A stretch of DNA of 44,509 nt from an uncultured Lachnospiraceae bacterium (GTDB taxonomy: Bacteria; Bacillota; Clostridia; Lachnospirales; Lachnospiraceae), in the NCBI GenBank assembly GCA_910588405.1, contig CAJUPT010000021.1, positions 1 to 44,509 of the forward strand, read 5' to 3'. This document shows positions 8,881-17,938 of this stretch, one piece after another. A program made the position numbers and the translations under genes. The notes beneath the pieces were generated by a model that saw nothing but the letters and a program-made list of their open reading frames with translations, did no database searches and had not been told where the DNA came from. Positions within the stretch are counted from its first letter, which is position 1. Every line of letters starts with the position of its first letter.

Positions 8881-9307
8881 TTACTGCCTCCTTGTAATAC
8901 TTTAACTGCAGCTGTATCTGATACCTGGCGTTTGACATGGAACCGTCAAACAGATAACCTGACGACAGCACTTTAAGTTCCTGTGCCTCCATTCCCTCCG
9001 GAAGTTCCGGCAAGTTCCCGGCCTGGCTCTGTTCTTCTACCCAGTCAGAGAAATTTTCATAAAATACACTGTTTTCAATATTCTGCAAACGCTCTTGGCT
9101 GTAATACTCCCTGGACCCAAAAGCAAAGAGGTACTGCCGTACCGTATCCCCTCCTACATATCTTTTCAGGACAGGATCACAAGGCAGTACCTCGATTGCG
9201 TACTCAACTGGCTTGTTTCCCAGAAAATCCACCCGCAGGCAGCCGTCTTTCAACACATCACAATTCAAAAAATACTGTTCTATCCCTTCTATAATAGAAT
9301 TTACCAC
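8873..9307 (-). CDS. Minor capsid / tail-terminator-type protein
   Basis: The 144-residue product starts at GTG with GGAGGG upstream. It contains NKPVEYAIEVLPCDPVLKRY and a tail with FDGSMSNARYQIQLQLKYYKE, features of the minor capsid 3 / tail terminator family in A118-like phages. By order it should close the head-proximal end of the tail tube. Members are sometimes mislabelled as drug-resistance proteins in databases; nothing here supports that. Confidence 0.7.
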   Translation of the reverse strand: MVNSIIEGIEQYFLNCDVLKDGCLRVDFLGNKPVEYAIEVLPCDPVLKRYVGGDTVRQYLFAFGSREYYSQERLQNIENSVFYENFSDWVEEQSQAGNLPELPEGMEAQELKVLSSGYLFDGSMSNARYQIQLQLKYYKEAVNG

Positions 9308-9317
9308 GCCACCCTCC

Positions 9318-9698
9318 TTACATCATTTTCTTTGCGCCATTTAAAATATCCCTCTTATGCGCCACTTTCATCCGTTCAAACCATTGGGCCCCTCTATTTG
9401 CGTCATAAGGCCGGCTCTTCGCCGTGTCATAATACTGTTTGGCAGCATAGGGCGCTATATACTTCACCTCGCCGCTGCCCAGCACCGTCCCCACTTTACC
9501 ACTGCGCACCAGCATACCCGTCTGGAACGGAATCAGCGCTTCATCGTATCGGAGGACTTCATTATCCACAAATTTCTGGGCATTGTCGAACTTCCCGCCC
9601 ATCCTCGCTCCAAAATCCGGTCGAAACGTCAGTGTTGCCGTCCCATTCGGCAAAACCACCTTTTTCGCATGTGGTGTTTTTACATTAAATGTTGCCAT
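9318..9698 (-). CDS. Minor capsid protein 2-type (head completion)
   Basis: The 127-residue product has the hallmark pattern of the small minor-capsid/neck family: FVDNEVLRYDEALIPFQTGML, a central YIAPYAAKQYYD, and RGAQWFERMK. These proteins resemble HK97 gp10 and sit in the neck or tail-completion complex. Two adjacent ATG codons (9701 and 9698) lie after GGGGGTGA. The second gives the standard N-terminus and touches the stop of the upstream gene. Confidence 0.75.
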   Translation of the reverse strand: MATFNVKTPHAKKVVLPNGTATLTFRPDFGARMGGKFDNAQKFVDNEVLRYDEALIPFQTGMLVRSGKVGTVLGSGEVKYIAPYAAKQYYDTAKSRPYDANRGAQWFERMKVAHKRDILNGAKKMM

Positions 9699-10117
9699 CA
9701 TTCACCCCCGACCCTCCAATGATGCAACGCTTCCGAACCGCAGCTGCGGTTGTCTGAAAAGTTCGTGACAGTTATCACGTTCTGAAACTCTTTTACCAGC
9801 TCCGTCTCCGTTGCGGTCTCCAAGTCAACCACGCCATGGACGATCAGTGCCCCAGGCTGCAATGTCCAATATCCAGAACAGGTTTCATCATCCATGGCCG
9901 CATATTCCTTCTGGCCAACGTACTCTTTCCCATCCGTATCAGCGTCCGCCGGTATCCTGATGGTATAAGAATCGCTCCTTGTCCTGTCACTGCCTCCAGA
10001 CACAGCTTTCTGAAAGTACAGATATACTCCCCTGATAACCGTAGACACAAGTTTTTCCGTCCGTTCCGTTTTGATATACCTTTTGTTAAAAATCGTAATA
10101 TCAGCGTTGGTTATCAT
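9698..10117 (-). CDS. Head-tail connector / minor capsid, DUF6751-like
   Basis: The 139-residue product starts MITNADITIFNKRY, with conserved SDSYTIRIPADADT and a C-terminal VITVTNFSDNRSCGSEALHHWRVGG. That C-terminal pattern is typical of a small connector family (DUF6751) in Clostridia phages. I start at 10117, where GGGAGG lies 10 nt upstream. The longer frame back to 10216 would run through the preceding gene without a ribosome site. Order suggests a stopper between connector and tail terminator. Confidence 0.75.
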   Translation of the reverse strand: MITNADITIFNKRYIKTERTEKLVSTVIRGVYLYFQKAVSGGSDRTRSDSYTIRIPADADTDGKEYVGQKEYAAMDDETCSGYWTLQPGALIVHGVVDLETATETELVKEFQNVITVTNFSDNRSCGSEALHHWRVGGE

Positions 10118-10493
10118 ATTTTCGTGACCTCCCTCTGTATAACAAACCGGTGCCTGAAAGATAATTTTTTGCCGCACTGTAAAGTTCCGCATCCCTGGTT
10201 TCACTTGTGGAATCACCGTAAGATACGGAATAACCGTCTATGTTTTCAGACCTGACACCCGGCATTTTTTTATCCTCCCGACACCTGACCTCCGCCATTG
10301 CGCAAATAGCCTTCTTCACTTCATCAGGAATTTCCGGAAGCTTCTTTACCCGTCCAAAGGTGATCCTATGCAGATAATCTTCCGCCTGCATCTCATATCT
10401 GAAAAAAGCAGCCTTAGATATCTTACTGCCGAAAAAAGATTCCTTGTAATACTCATAGTCCACATATGGGCTTTTTACAGTCTCACAAGGCAT
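10101..10493 (-). CDS. Head-tail connector (adaptor) protein
   Basis: The 130-residue product is mostly helical: YVDYEYYKESFFG, FRYEMQAEDYLHRITFG, VKKAICAMAEVRCRE. It ends with a GYSVSYGD segment, the usual composition of the Gp6/gp15-type adaptor family that docks under the portal. The ATG at 10493 follows GGAGG by 9 nt. A TTG at 10499 is too close to it. It overlaps the next gene by 17 bp. Confidence 0.7.
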   Translation of the reverse strand: MPCETVKSPYVDYEYYKESFFGSKISKAAFFRYEMQAEDYLHRITFGRVKKLPEIPDEVKKAICAMAEVRCREDKKMPGVRSENIDGYSVSYGDSTSETRDAELYSAAKNYLSGTGLLYRGRSRKYDNQR

Positions 10494-10511
10494 ACCCAAT
10501 CGCCTCCCCGC

Positions 10512-10976
10512 TTATTTATCTGTCTGCTTAACTTTGGGCTCTTTCTTGATCGTTTCAGAGGCCGTGGCCTTTTTCAGCTCGGCTTCAAGCTCGGTGATCC
10601 GCTTGTCAGCGTTCTCTGCATAAGCGTGAGCCTCTTCCAGCTTACCTTTCAGGTCGGCGTTCTCTGCTTTCAGAAATTCATTCTCCGCCCTGGTGGATTC
10701 CAGTAAATCCATTCCGGCACCGGATGTGGATTCTGCCTTGTCAGCAGTCTTTTTCATTTCCGCGTAGAGCTCCGCAATTTTCTTATCTGCGGAGTCGGCA
10801 TAATCCGTGATCTTTTTCAGTTCTTCTTCAAGCTCTTTTACTCTTTTTTTAGGATCCTCTGGAGCCTTTACCAGAGAACCATCCATATTTTTCACGATAT
10901 AACCCATGCCGATATACTCATCTTTCTTTTCATCAGCAATGCGTACTCGACGGTTCGCTTTTTCAGCCATCAACAT
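10512..10976 (-). CDS. Coiled-coil capsid-region protein
   Basis: The 154-residue product has an N-terminal ~35-residue basic segment (VRIADEKKDEYIGMGYIVK), then long heptad coiled coils at ~45-80 and ~98-140 rich in Glu, Lys and Ala. A DY/AYAxxADKxIxEL motif is repeated in both coils, suggesting internal duplication. It lies directly after the major capsid gene. A head-decoration, capsid-assembly or connector role is possible; no catalytic motif is visible. Confidence 0.55.
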   Translation of the reverse strand: MLMAEKANRRVRIADEKKDEYIGMGYIVKNMDGSLVKAPEDPKKRVKELEEELKKITDYADSADKKIAELYAEMKKTADKAESTSGAGMDLLESTRAENEFLKAENADLKGKLEEAHAYAENADKRITELEAELKKATASETIKKEPKVKQTDK

Positions 10977-11054
10977 ATTTTATTCCTCCATCTTTATTTC
11001 AAATGGACCCCTACAATAATTTGCAGGAGCCCAGGTTTATAATTACTCGAAAAA

Positions 11055-11951
11055 TCAGGCAGCTGCGTCAACATTGAAGCAAATTGCCTTTTTCTTCTTA
11101 TTTAAAATGAACACATCTTCAAATGATTCCTCAAAATACACCCATTTGCCCTCGGAACCGGCTGAAGGCGGGTCAAGCCGGGAGAACTGATAGGAAATCG
11201 GAGTAATGACAGCCAAAGGATGGATCAGCGCCATTTTGATCTGCCTGGCATCCTCAGTGGCCTTCCATCCCTGGGTGAAATCATACTTCGTTTTCATCAG
11301 TTCGGACGGAACAGACGAAATCTCCACTTCATCAATACGGGAAATCTGCCGTTTCAGGGTGGAGTTGTTGGTTTGCAGGTTCAATGTCCGTGTAATTTCC
11401 TTTGCATTTTTGATGATCTTATTGACCGTAGGCGTCACATACAGGATCCTTCCGGCAGCCGGCACCCTGGCGTCATCCATGGACTGCATGAATGTATCAA
11501 ACACCTCTAAAATGTTTGTCTCATTCAGTTCTGCTGAAGACTCCGTTTCCCCCTGCTCCGTCCAGTCAGAATAAATCTTAGAAATAGTGTAGCAATCCAT
11601 TTCAGGAAACTTCTGCTCGTCGTTGTATACGCGGGTAATATTCTGAATAGACGCCACCTGATTCGTCTGGCTAATATCCGCCGGATGCACCAGAGTAGAC
11701 CATTTACGCTGATTGCTCAGCGTTTTCGGCTCCCAGGAATTATCATAGTTCCGGGAGGCCGTCTGAATAGTATCCCTATCAGAATCCACACGCCCGGTAG
11801 TGGAAATGGACGGAATCTCAATGGTCTTTGCGTTAACCCATTTGTAACGCCCATTGTTGGGGGTAGCGTAAAGAGCTCCGAAATACAGAACATACGGAAA
11901 ATTCTGCTCTAACGCCTGCTGATACTGTTTCGCGTAATTTAAAACTGCCAT
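11055..11951 (-). CDS. Major capsid protein
   Basis: The 298-residue product follows the GP20-like scaffold. Its beginning (YAKQYQQALEQNFP) and internal segments (AKTIEIPSISTTGRVDSDRD, STLVHPADISQTNQVASI) fit the HK97-fold major capsid family of A118/phiC31-like phages. The YATPNNGRYKWVNAKTI and VDEVEISSVPSE-type strands are characteristic. It is well separated from its neighbours (32 and 78 bp), with good ribosome sites, as expected for a highly expressed gene. Confidence 0.85.
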   Translation of the reverse strand: MAVLNYAKQYQQALEQNFPYVLYFGALYATPNNGRYKWVNAKTIEIPSISTTGRVDSDRDTIQTASRNYDNSWEPKTLSNQRKWSTLVHPADISQTNQVASIQNITRVYNDEQKFPEMDCYTISKIYSDWTEQGETESSAELNETNILEVFDTFMQSMDDARVPAAGRILYVTPTVNKIIKNAKEITRTLNLQTNNSTLKRQISRIDEVEISSVPSELMKTKYDFTQGWKATEDARQIKMALIHPLAVITPISYQFSRLDPPSAGSEGKWVYFEESFEDVFILNKKKKAICFNVDAAA

Positions 11952-11982
11952 AATCTTATATCCTCCTCATTATTTATTCATT

Positions 11983-12714
11983 TTACTGCCTTGAAGTTCC
12001 GGCATTGGGGCGGGGCCGCACATCCGTAAAACCAAAATTTAAAAACGGATTCTGTTCCACACCTGCCGCAGCTCCCGTTCCACCCGTACCCATGGCAAAT
12101 TGCGGTAACTGATTCTGCTGACCCTGTGTATCCGGAATCATCCCTGCTGAACCGTCATCCTGCTGGCCTGCGGTGTTTCCGTCAGGATTTTTATTCTCCT
12201 GGACAAACGCCTCTTTAAATTCAGGATCCTTTTTAAGCCCTGCAATAAAGTCATCCGCTCCCAGGAACTTCCCTCCTTCCAGCTTGAACTCCTTTGATTC
12301 AAACGCCTTTTTAACAAAATCACGGTACATAGCTCCGGATTTAAGCCCTACGGTGTCCAGGTACCGGTCAGTCTGATGCGAACGCTCCTGCGCAGCCAGC
12401 TTATCATTAAGCGCCTTCGTGTCCGTATTGTACTTGGTCTCCCATTCTTTGGCCGACTGCTGAATTTTTTCGATATCCATGTCCTTATAAGACTGGATTT
12501 CTTTATTGGCATCTGTCAGTTGCTGTTTGACGCCGGCAAGCTCAGTGCTTTTGGCATCCAGCTGCTCTTTCGCCACATAGCCGCCATCTTCCAGGTTAAC
12601 GATCCTAAGCTTTTTATCACCATCAATGGCGGTTTCCAGCTCATCATACGTCAGAGATTTCGGCGTACCATCCTCGTTTTTCCCAAAAAGTTTCTTCAAA
12701 AATTCATAGGCCAT
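11983..12714 (-). CDS. Phage scaffolding protein (GP20-like)
   Basis: The 243-residue product has the GP20/scaffold layout. A short N-terminal segment (FLKKLFG) is followed by a long coiled coil (residues ~50-105, LAGVKQQLTDANKEIQ) and a helical region with FVKKAFESKEFKLEGGKF. The C-terminal tail is Gly/Gln/Asn-rich, disordered, and ends in a short basic patch. Scaffolds are internal to the procapsid and leave before packaging ends. The gene lies just before the major capsid gene, as usual. Confidence 0.85.
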   Translation of the reverse strand: MAYEFLKKLFGKNEDGTPKSLTYDELETAIDGDKKLRIVNLEDGGYVAKEQLDAKSTELAGVKQQLTDANKEIQSYKDMDIEKIQQSAKEWETKYNTDTKALNDKLAAQERSHQTDRYLDTVGLKSGAMYRDFVKKAFESKEFKLEGGKFLGADDFIAGLKKDPEFKEAFVQENKNPDGNTAGQQDDGSAGMIPDTQGQQNQLPQFAMGTGGTGAAAGVEQNPFLNFGFTDVRPRPNAGTSRQ

Positions 12715-12762
12715 AATTTTTTACCTTCCTTTCACATTAATATACTTTGTTGATTTCATGCT

Positions 12763-14031
12763 TTATCTCGCTTTCCGGTTTGCCCATACGGCCTTCTGGC
12801 TAACAGACCTCCCAAAGTTAATAATTTTTCCATTCCGGTCCTTTATTGCGTAAACCTGGGTACGGGCTGAATCTACTGACCGGCCAGTCTGACGGCAGAA
12901 ATCTTTCATTTCCTTCTCAATACGTTTCAAATGGACACTCTCAGCAGAAAATTCTTCTTTCATAGAATTTTCCAAAATAGCATTCGGTGCCGCTTTTGCC
13001 GCAGCGTCATATCCGGCCAGCAGAGCCTTTGACTCCCTGATCTGCCGCTCATATGCCCTTTGTTTCTGTGTGCATTCATATTCTGTCAGGACAATCTTCC
13101 CACCACCTGGCATTTTATAAACATGCTTCCGCTTCGCATACTCATCCAATACGGCCTGGCCATATGCCGGTACGGATAACCCGGGAAAAAACAAATAAAA
13201 ACTGTGCCGACAATTCCAGCCACACAGGCCGCCTCCCTGGCCGTAGCCGGTGGCATCCTCAAATTTCCGGTACCGCCTGTCCTTTCCGGATATGCAAAAC
13301 ACCTGCCCCTGCCAGCTCTCATGATTATTGTAGCCGGTTCCGATATTTCTGGCCCCGGCGTGTGCGGTAGTCTCATAATAATCGCACCCAACCTCATCGG
13401 CATACATTTCCGTAAGCATACCGGCAGTTTGATTCACTCCGGTCAGCACAGACCGCCTGACCGCCACATCCAGCTTGGAGGAATGCCCTTTCTGATATAA
13501 AACCTTCCCCCCGTCAACTGCCGCCGTCCGTATCGCCCGTTTTATGGCTTCCTGATAAGAAAAAGCTCCGGACGTGATTTGCATATACGCAAGATTTGTG
13601 GCCTCATAAAACAGGTTCTGCGCCGCCGATGCCGTAGTCAGCGTCAGGTTGTTCAAATTACCCTGCGTCTTTTCGATTGCTGCTGCTAACGTCTGCATCA
13701 TAGCCGGAGATTGTTTCAATTTGATTGAGGGCAGGCCAAACATAGAGCATATATCGCTCTCATACTTAATTGACTTAACCCCAGCCTCGTTGAAGAGCTC
13801 CTGGATGTAGGCATTGGAAAAGCCTGTGATCCGGGCAACCTCTTCCGTTATTTCATCCATTAGCTTTCCGGCCTCCTGAACCTGATTTATCTGGTGCCTA
13901 GAAGATGCCGTAACCCTACCGGTCTTCGCTATACTTTTGGCAAGGCACTCCACGACCGACCGTGACAAAATGTCGAATATACCTACAATGGCGCTCTCCC
14001 CACATGATTCCAGGTACTCCGGCGTCAGCAT
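12763..14031 (-). CDS. Phage minor capsid protein 2 (head morphogenesis)
   Basis: The 422-residue product follows the portal and belongs to the minor capsid 2 family. Features are an N-terminal helical domain (ARITGFSNAYIQELFNEAGV) and the central SVLTGVNQTAGMLTE. The C-terminal core has the characteristic ETTAHAGARN, WQGQVF and GLCGWNCRHSFYLFFPG segments, with conserved His/Arg/Cys. Such proteins (SPP1 gp7-like) bind the portal and help DNA ejection. The ATG follows a GGGGGTG site by 5 nt. Confidence 0.88.
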   Translation of the reverse strand: MLTPEYLESCGESAIVGIFDILSRSVVECLAKSIAKTGRVTASSRHQINQVQEAGKLMDEITEEVARITGFSNAYIQELFNEAGVKSIKYESDICSMFGLPSIKLKQSPAMMQTLAAAIEKTQGNLNNLTLTTASAAQNLFYEATNLAYMQITSGAFSYQEAIKRAIRTAAVDGGKVLYQKGHSSKLDVAVRRSVLTGVNQTAGMLTEMYADEVGCDYYETTAHAGARNIGTGYNNHESWQGQVFCISGKDRRYRKFEDATGYGQGGGLCGWNCRHSFYLFFPGLSVPAYGQAVLDEYAKRKHVYKMPGGGKIVLTEYECTQKQRAYERQIRESKALLAGYDAAAKAAPNAILENSMKEEFSAESVHLKRIEKEMKDFCRQTGRSVDSARTQVYAIKDRNGKIINFGRSVSQKAVWANRKAR

Positions 14032-14043
14032 TCCGGCACCCCC

Positions 14044-15465
14044 CTATTCTTCCGGAGGATAATTTCCGAATCCTCCGCCCGCCGGCGCTTCCGGTATCAA
14101 CTCCAACGCATCTTCTTCCGAACATCCGAAATACCAGGCATAAAACTTTTCCAGCTTGTATTTCCCTGCCATGACCATAGACCAACGACGCTGATACTCC
14201 TGATCCGTATCCTCCAAAACACCGTCTCCCCATGTGACTGACTTCTCAGCCTTTCCCGCCGGCGCCAATCCGTATAATGTACAGAGAACATCCATAGCGT
14301 AAATCAGATGATCTAATCCTTTGTCCCATGCGTCCTGCATTTTAGATACCACCGTAAATGACCTTTGCTTTGACGTTCGGATTTCCTCCGCCGTCTTTTC
14401 GATCTGCTGCGGGTCCGATATGGTTCCATAAGACAAGCCACAGAGGAACTCTATCCGCTGAAAATATTTGTTCATACCGGTAAATAAGCTGCTGTCACGA
14501 ATTGCCGGTGCGTATTCCTTTATAAATGATCCTGATTCTTTTCCTTCAAACGAAAATGCCCTGTAAAGCCTTTCCCGTCCTTCCGGCAGAATGGGATTCC
14601 CCTTTTTGTCAGAATCAAACAGTTCCTCCGACGCGTGTATTGCCGCTTCCGTAGCCTCATATTCCCACAAAATACGCGAAAACTGCCGGTCAGCCTGCTC
14701 AATCACCTCATCCGCCCTGGAAAAGACAGAAGCACCCAGCGGGGAATTAATGTCCACGTTATTCGCCCTGGGTACTTTGATATACACAAAAAGAGGTTTT
14801 TCCACGTTATTGATCGTAACCGGTTCCTCAGACAGCCCTGCCCATTCCTCCACTTCTGAAAGGGGTACGGGAGTCATGAATGGATAAGATGCTGATACCA
14901 GGTCATCGCCAAACTGATCTAAGTTCAATTTTTCCGATCTGAAAGCCTTGTTCGTCACGGTGTAATTAGTGCCGACCAGGCTGTGCGCCTCCATCCGGGT
15001 GTAAATGTATTCCCCCAGGAGCTTGCTGTCAATGAACACACCTCCCGTAATTTCCTTGTTACTGTTACAGGCAGTCGGCAGGAAGCGGTCGGCCCGGGTA
15101 AAATCAATCTTGATCGTTTTCCCGGAACAGTACGGCTTTAAACAGATGCCTCCCATTGCGCAATACATCTCAACATGATCCGACAAATTCACAAGACTGT
15201 CGAAAAGCTGCTTATTAATAAAATCAGCCCTGAACGACCCTGTAACCTCCATTTTAAACTCCGTAAGAACGAGTCTTGCAAGTTCCTCAGAGATAGCAGC
15301 CGGAAGGTTCAGCGGTATCACTCCCGCTTTTCCTCCCCTCCATGGCGGCTCATTTGTATACATCCGCACCCAAAGCTCTATGGCGTTTTCCATTACTGCC
15401 GAGGTGGTAACGGAAACATTCAGCAGTTTTTCAATATTTCTTTTAGGTAACAACCTGCTCACCAT
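14044..15465 (-). CDS. Portal protein (SPP1 Gp6-like)
   Basis: The 473-residue product sits between the large terminase and minor capsid 2. It has portal-family motifs: an N-terminal helical wing (LLNVSVTTSAVMENAIELW), central beta strands (IDFTRADRFLPTACNS, ITGGVFIDSKL) and the later QFSRILWEYEATEAAIHASEELF and YFQRIEFLCGLSYGTISDP segments. The latter is typical of the A118 portal. It forms the dodecameric channel for DNA. Here the ATG directly abuts GGAGG, so a slightly downstream GTG or TTG start is possible. Confidence 0.88.
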   Translation of the reverse strand: MVSRLLPKRNIEKLLNVSVTTSAVMENAIELWVRMYTNEPPWRGGKAGVIPLNLPAAISEELARLVLTEFKMEVTGSFRADFINKQLFDSLVNLSDHVEMYCAMGGICLKPYCSGKTIKIDFTRADRFLPTACNSNKEITGGVFIDSKLLGEYIYTRMEAHSLVGTNYTVTNKAFRSEKLNLDQFGDDLVSASYPFMTPVPLSEVEEWAGLSEEPVTINNVEKPLFVYIKVPRANNVDINSPLGASVFSRADEVIEQADRQFSRILWEYEATEAAIHASEELFDSDKKGNPILPEGRERLYRAFSFEGKESGSFIKEYAPAIRDSSLFTGMNKYFQRIEFLCGLSYGTISDPQQIEKTAEEIRTSKQRSFTVVSKMQDAWDKGLDHLIYAMDVLCTLYGLAPAGKAEKSVTWGDGVLEDTDQEYQRRWSMVMAGKYKLEKFYAWYFGCSEEDALELIPEAPAGGGFGNYPPEE

Positions 15466-15498
15466 CCTCCTGAAAAAATCTATAACCGATATATACCG

Positions 15499-16947
15499 TC
15501 ACCTCCCCGTTACGTTTTTGAGCAGCCGCTTGATATCCCGCTCAAAACAATACTCAAATGCATCCATGCTGTCTATGTCTGACGTCCCGTCATCCAGACG
15601 GACATTTTGCGTCAGAATCTTTGGATCCCAAATAGCCGTCGATATGGCGCCCATCAGGGACTCGCACTCTTTTTCCACATAAAAAAACCTGCCGGCTACC
15701 GACAGGGACACAAGGGTAAAAATTCTGTCATTGATCAATGTTTTCATGGCATTATGGGGCGTAAGGTTGCCAAGCCCCGCATCAATCAGAGCCTTTTTCA
15801 GCCCCCGGATCAGGACAGGCTCCGCTGAATCCGCATAAATACAGGTGGCGAATCCGTAAATATCCAGAATATCCCGAACAAAGCCCACAAACAATGCCCC
15901 CAGCATATCCGGATCCACTTCCTTTATCTCTCTTCCCGTGTCCGGATCGTTCTCACCTTCTTTATACCGCCTTGATTTCAAAGCTATCACTTCTTCATAC
16001 CCTTCAGTAATACCCGCCGCCACAAACGCATGGCCTGAGCCGTTGCCACCAAAATCCACGGAAATCACGATCTTCATGAAACGTTTCTGCTTTGCCTCAT
16101 CTATCGTCAGGCTGTGCGGTTTCTTTTCTTCTTCCGGCAGGGAAAATTCCGAAGCCAGCTTCGTATAAATCAATCCCTCACCAATGCAGCGCATACCGAG
16201 AATATCTCGGTTGTACCAGATGCTGCCCGGTTCATACTGGGAGAGGAATTCCCTGCGGTTATCTTCGCTGATATTGATATTGTCAAATATCGTGAACTTC
16301 TCGTAATTCACACCGCCAAGAAGCTCCCCTGCTTTATGCCGTTTTACATACTTGTCTATGTACTCCGTATAAATCTTCGCTTTTGGATGGTCAGGGTTCA
16401 GATCCCAGAAGAATTTACGCCTGCGGCTCGCCAGGGTACGGTTAAAAGCCTCCTTGATGGTATTGTCATGGTGCAGGTTTATCTCCGTTGCAATCCACAT
16501 GCCATAGGAATTACCACGGATTTTTTTGAAAGATGAGGCAAGGGCGGCGCCTGCGAATATAACCACCTTTTCCCTGTAACCGGTATCAGGGCCATTGATA
16601 ATCAGACACTCATTTCCTTTGTATTTGCCCCATTTGCACTGCCCCCGGAATATGGATTCCAGACCCATCCCGTTACAATCCCCGATATTCAGCTTTGCGT
16701 TGGCGCCCGTGGAGCCTGTCGCAAGATGCAGTTTATCCGGATGCGTTTTCAACTCATGTGCAAAGGCATACACATTGTCCACGGTCTTGCCGGCACGGAC
16801 GGCCCCCTCCGCAATGTTATAAACATTATTTTCACAGCTGCGTATATAGCACACATGTTTCTGTGAAAAATGATAATCCAGCGTCTTTTTCCGCTGTTGC
16901 GGAGCTTTGTTTCTCCTGCACCTGAGTTCCCTATGTCTGCACCTCAT
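15499..16947 (-). CDS. terL: Terminase large subunit
   Basis: The product of ~482 residues is the packaging motor. It has an N-terminal ATPase with a deviant Walker A (EGAVRAGKT, near residue 50) and Walker-B-like MWIATEIN near 135. The C-terminal RNase-H-fold nuclease has acidic residues in ISVDFGG (about 300) and IYADSAEP (about 385), and DSMDAFEY near 460. I start at the ATG at 16947, 9 nt after AGGAG. The longer frame begins inside the small-subunit gene with no ribosome site. The two terminase genes overlap by 17 bp. Confidence 0.93.
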   Translation of the reverse strand: MRCRHRELRCRRNKAPQQRKKTLDYHFSQKHVCYIRSCENNVYNIAEGAVRAGKTVDNVYAFAHELKTHPDKLHLATGSTGANAKLNIGDCNGMGLESIFRGQCKWGKYKGNECLIINGPDTGYREKVVIFAGAALASSFKKIRGNSYGMWIATEINLHHDNTIKEAFNRTLASRRRKFFWDLNPDHPKAKIYTEYIDKYVKRHKAGELLGGVNYEKFTIFDNINISEDNRREFLSQYEPGSIWYNRDILGMRCIGEGLIYTKLASEFSLPEEEKKPHSLTIDEAKQKRFMKIVISVDFGGNGSGHAFVAAGITEGYEEVIALKSRRYKEGENDPDTGREIKEVDPDMLGALFVGFVRDILDIYGFATCIYADSAEPVLIRGLKKALIDAGLGNLTPHNAMKTLINDRIFTLVSLSVAGRFFYVEKECESLMGAISTAIWDPKILTQNVRLDDGTSDIDSMDAFEYCFERDIKRLLKNVTGR

Positions 16948-17842
16948 CCACACCGTCTCCTGAATCGTCACCGTGACCGTAAATCATGGCGTCGGTATCA
17001 GACAGATCCTCCAATTCCGTATCAACGCCAAGAATCTTATTAGTGGATGCGTCCATATGCTCAATCTGGGCATCCAGCAACTCTTTTCGCAAATCATGAA
17101 GCTCGGCTTCTCTCTGCTCCTGGGTTTTCTCAATGCCCATGCGCTCATTTCCCAGACGGATTTTTGACAAGGAATCAATGGCCTTCGTTTTTGCCCTCTG
17201 AACCTTCGTCAATTCCGCCTCCAGAGCCATAATGCTACTCATAACCGCCTCCGTATTCGTCACTGTCGTCTCCGTGGATTTTTTGTACTCGCCATCTTTG
17301 ACTGGTTTCCCTTCCGAATCGACCAAATCCTCGATCACTTTCTTTTTCGAAACAGATTTGACTGCCAGCCCATGGTTCTTTTCATTCATATCAGCGTAAA
17401 GCCTGATCCGATGCATCAGTCTTTTTTCCCTGACCGCAAATAACTTAATCTGCGTAATCAGATTCCATTCTTCATCATCGCTCATGCCGCCGATCATCTC
17501 CCATTCCTCATCCGTAATCTCGGCCCAATAGAGCTTGGTATGCGCCCCATGCTTCTCTGCATTGCGATTACGAAGCGGGGCCGCACCGCCCCTGCCGCCC
17601 TTCGCATTCTGATTGCCAAAGGGTGCACCCTTTTTACCTTTCGGGGATGCACCCTTTTTGGGTTTGGGTGCATCCTTGCCAGATTCAGCGCTTTTGGCTT
17701 TATCCCGCTTTATCCATGACTTAATCGTATTGACTGATATCCCAGTCTTTTCAGCCAAAGCTTTCGGTTTCTTACCCTCCCGGTACGCTTTCAGCACCTG
17801 CTCCCGTACCGCCTCATTGGTAGGCGCCCTCGTTTCGTTCAT
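16931..17842 (-). CDS. terS: Terminase small subunit (PBSX-type)
   Basis: The 303-residue product has an N-terminal helix-turn-helix (REQVLKAYREGKKPKALAEKTG, then ISVNTIKSWIKRD). A Lys/Gly/Pro-rich linker and the signature GAPFGNQNAKGGRGGAAPLRN (~residues 72-92) of PBSX-type small terminases follow. The C-terminal helical part would form the oligomer. It recognises the packaging site and recruits TerL. The ribosome site before the ATG is weak (GGCGGTGATGAT). Confidence 0.88.
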   Translation of the reverse strand: MNETRAPTNEAVREQVLKAYREGKKPKALAEKTGISVNTIKSWIKRDKAKSAESGKDAPKPKKGASPKGKKGAPFGNQNAKGGRGGAAPLRNRNAEKHGAHTKLYWAEITDEEWEMIGGMSDDEEWNLITQIKLFAVREKRLMHRIRLYADMNEKNHGLAVKSVSKKKVIEDLVDSEGKPVKDGEYKKSTETTVTNTEAVMSSIMALEAELTKVQRAKTKAIDSLSKIRLGNERMGIEKTQEQREAELHDLRKELLDAQIEHMDASTNKILGVDTELEDLSDTDAMIYGHGDDSGDGVDEVQT

Positions 17843-17938
17843 ATCATCACCGCCATTTGAAATTGTTTTTCTTTTTTGGGTGTCGACTCATCCGGTGTGG
17901 ATGTGCCTCCCCCTCCACTGCTTTCGCACGCTAAATCG

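Noticed and set aside
8873..9307. Possible drug-resistance label for the 144-residue protein
   Set aside because: Order and sequence fit the minor capsid/tail-terminator family; no transferase motif is present.
10977..11054. Hairpin CCTGCAA-ATTA-TTGTAGG after the major capsid gene
   Set aside because: A 7-bp stem with a GU pair but no T-run follows, so it is not a terminator.
17843..17938. Short basic ORF (14 codons) before the terminase small subunit
   Set aside because: Too short, and the gap reads as ordinary leader sequence; nothing distinguishes it.
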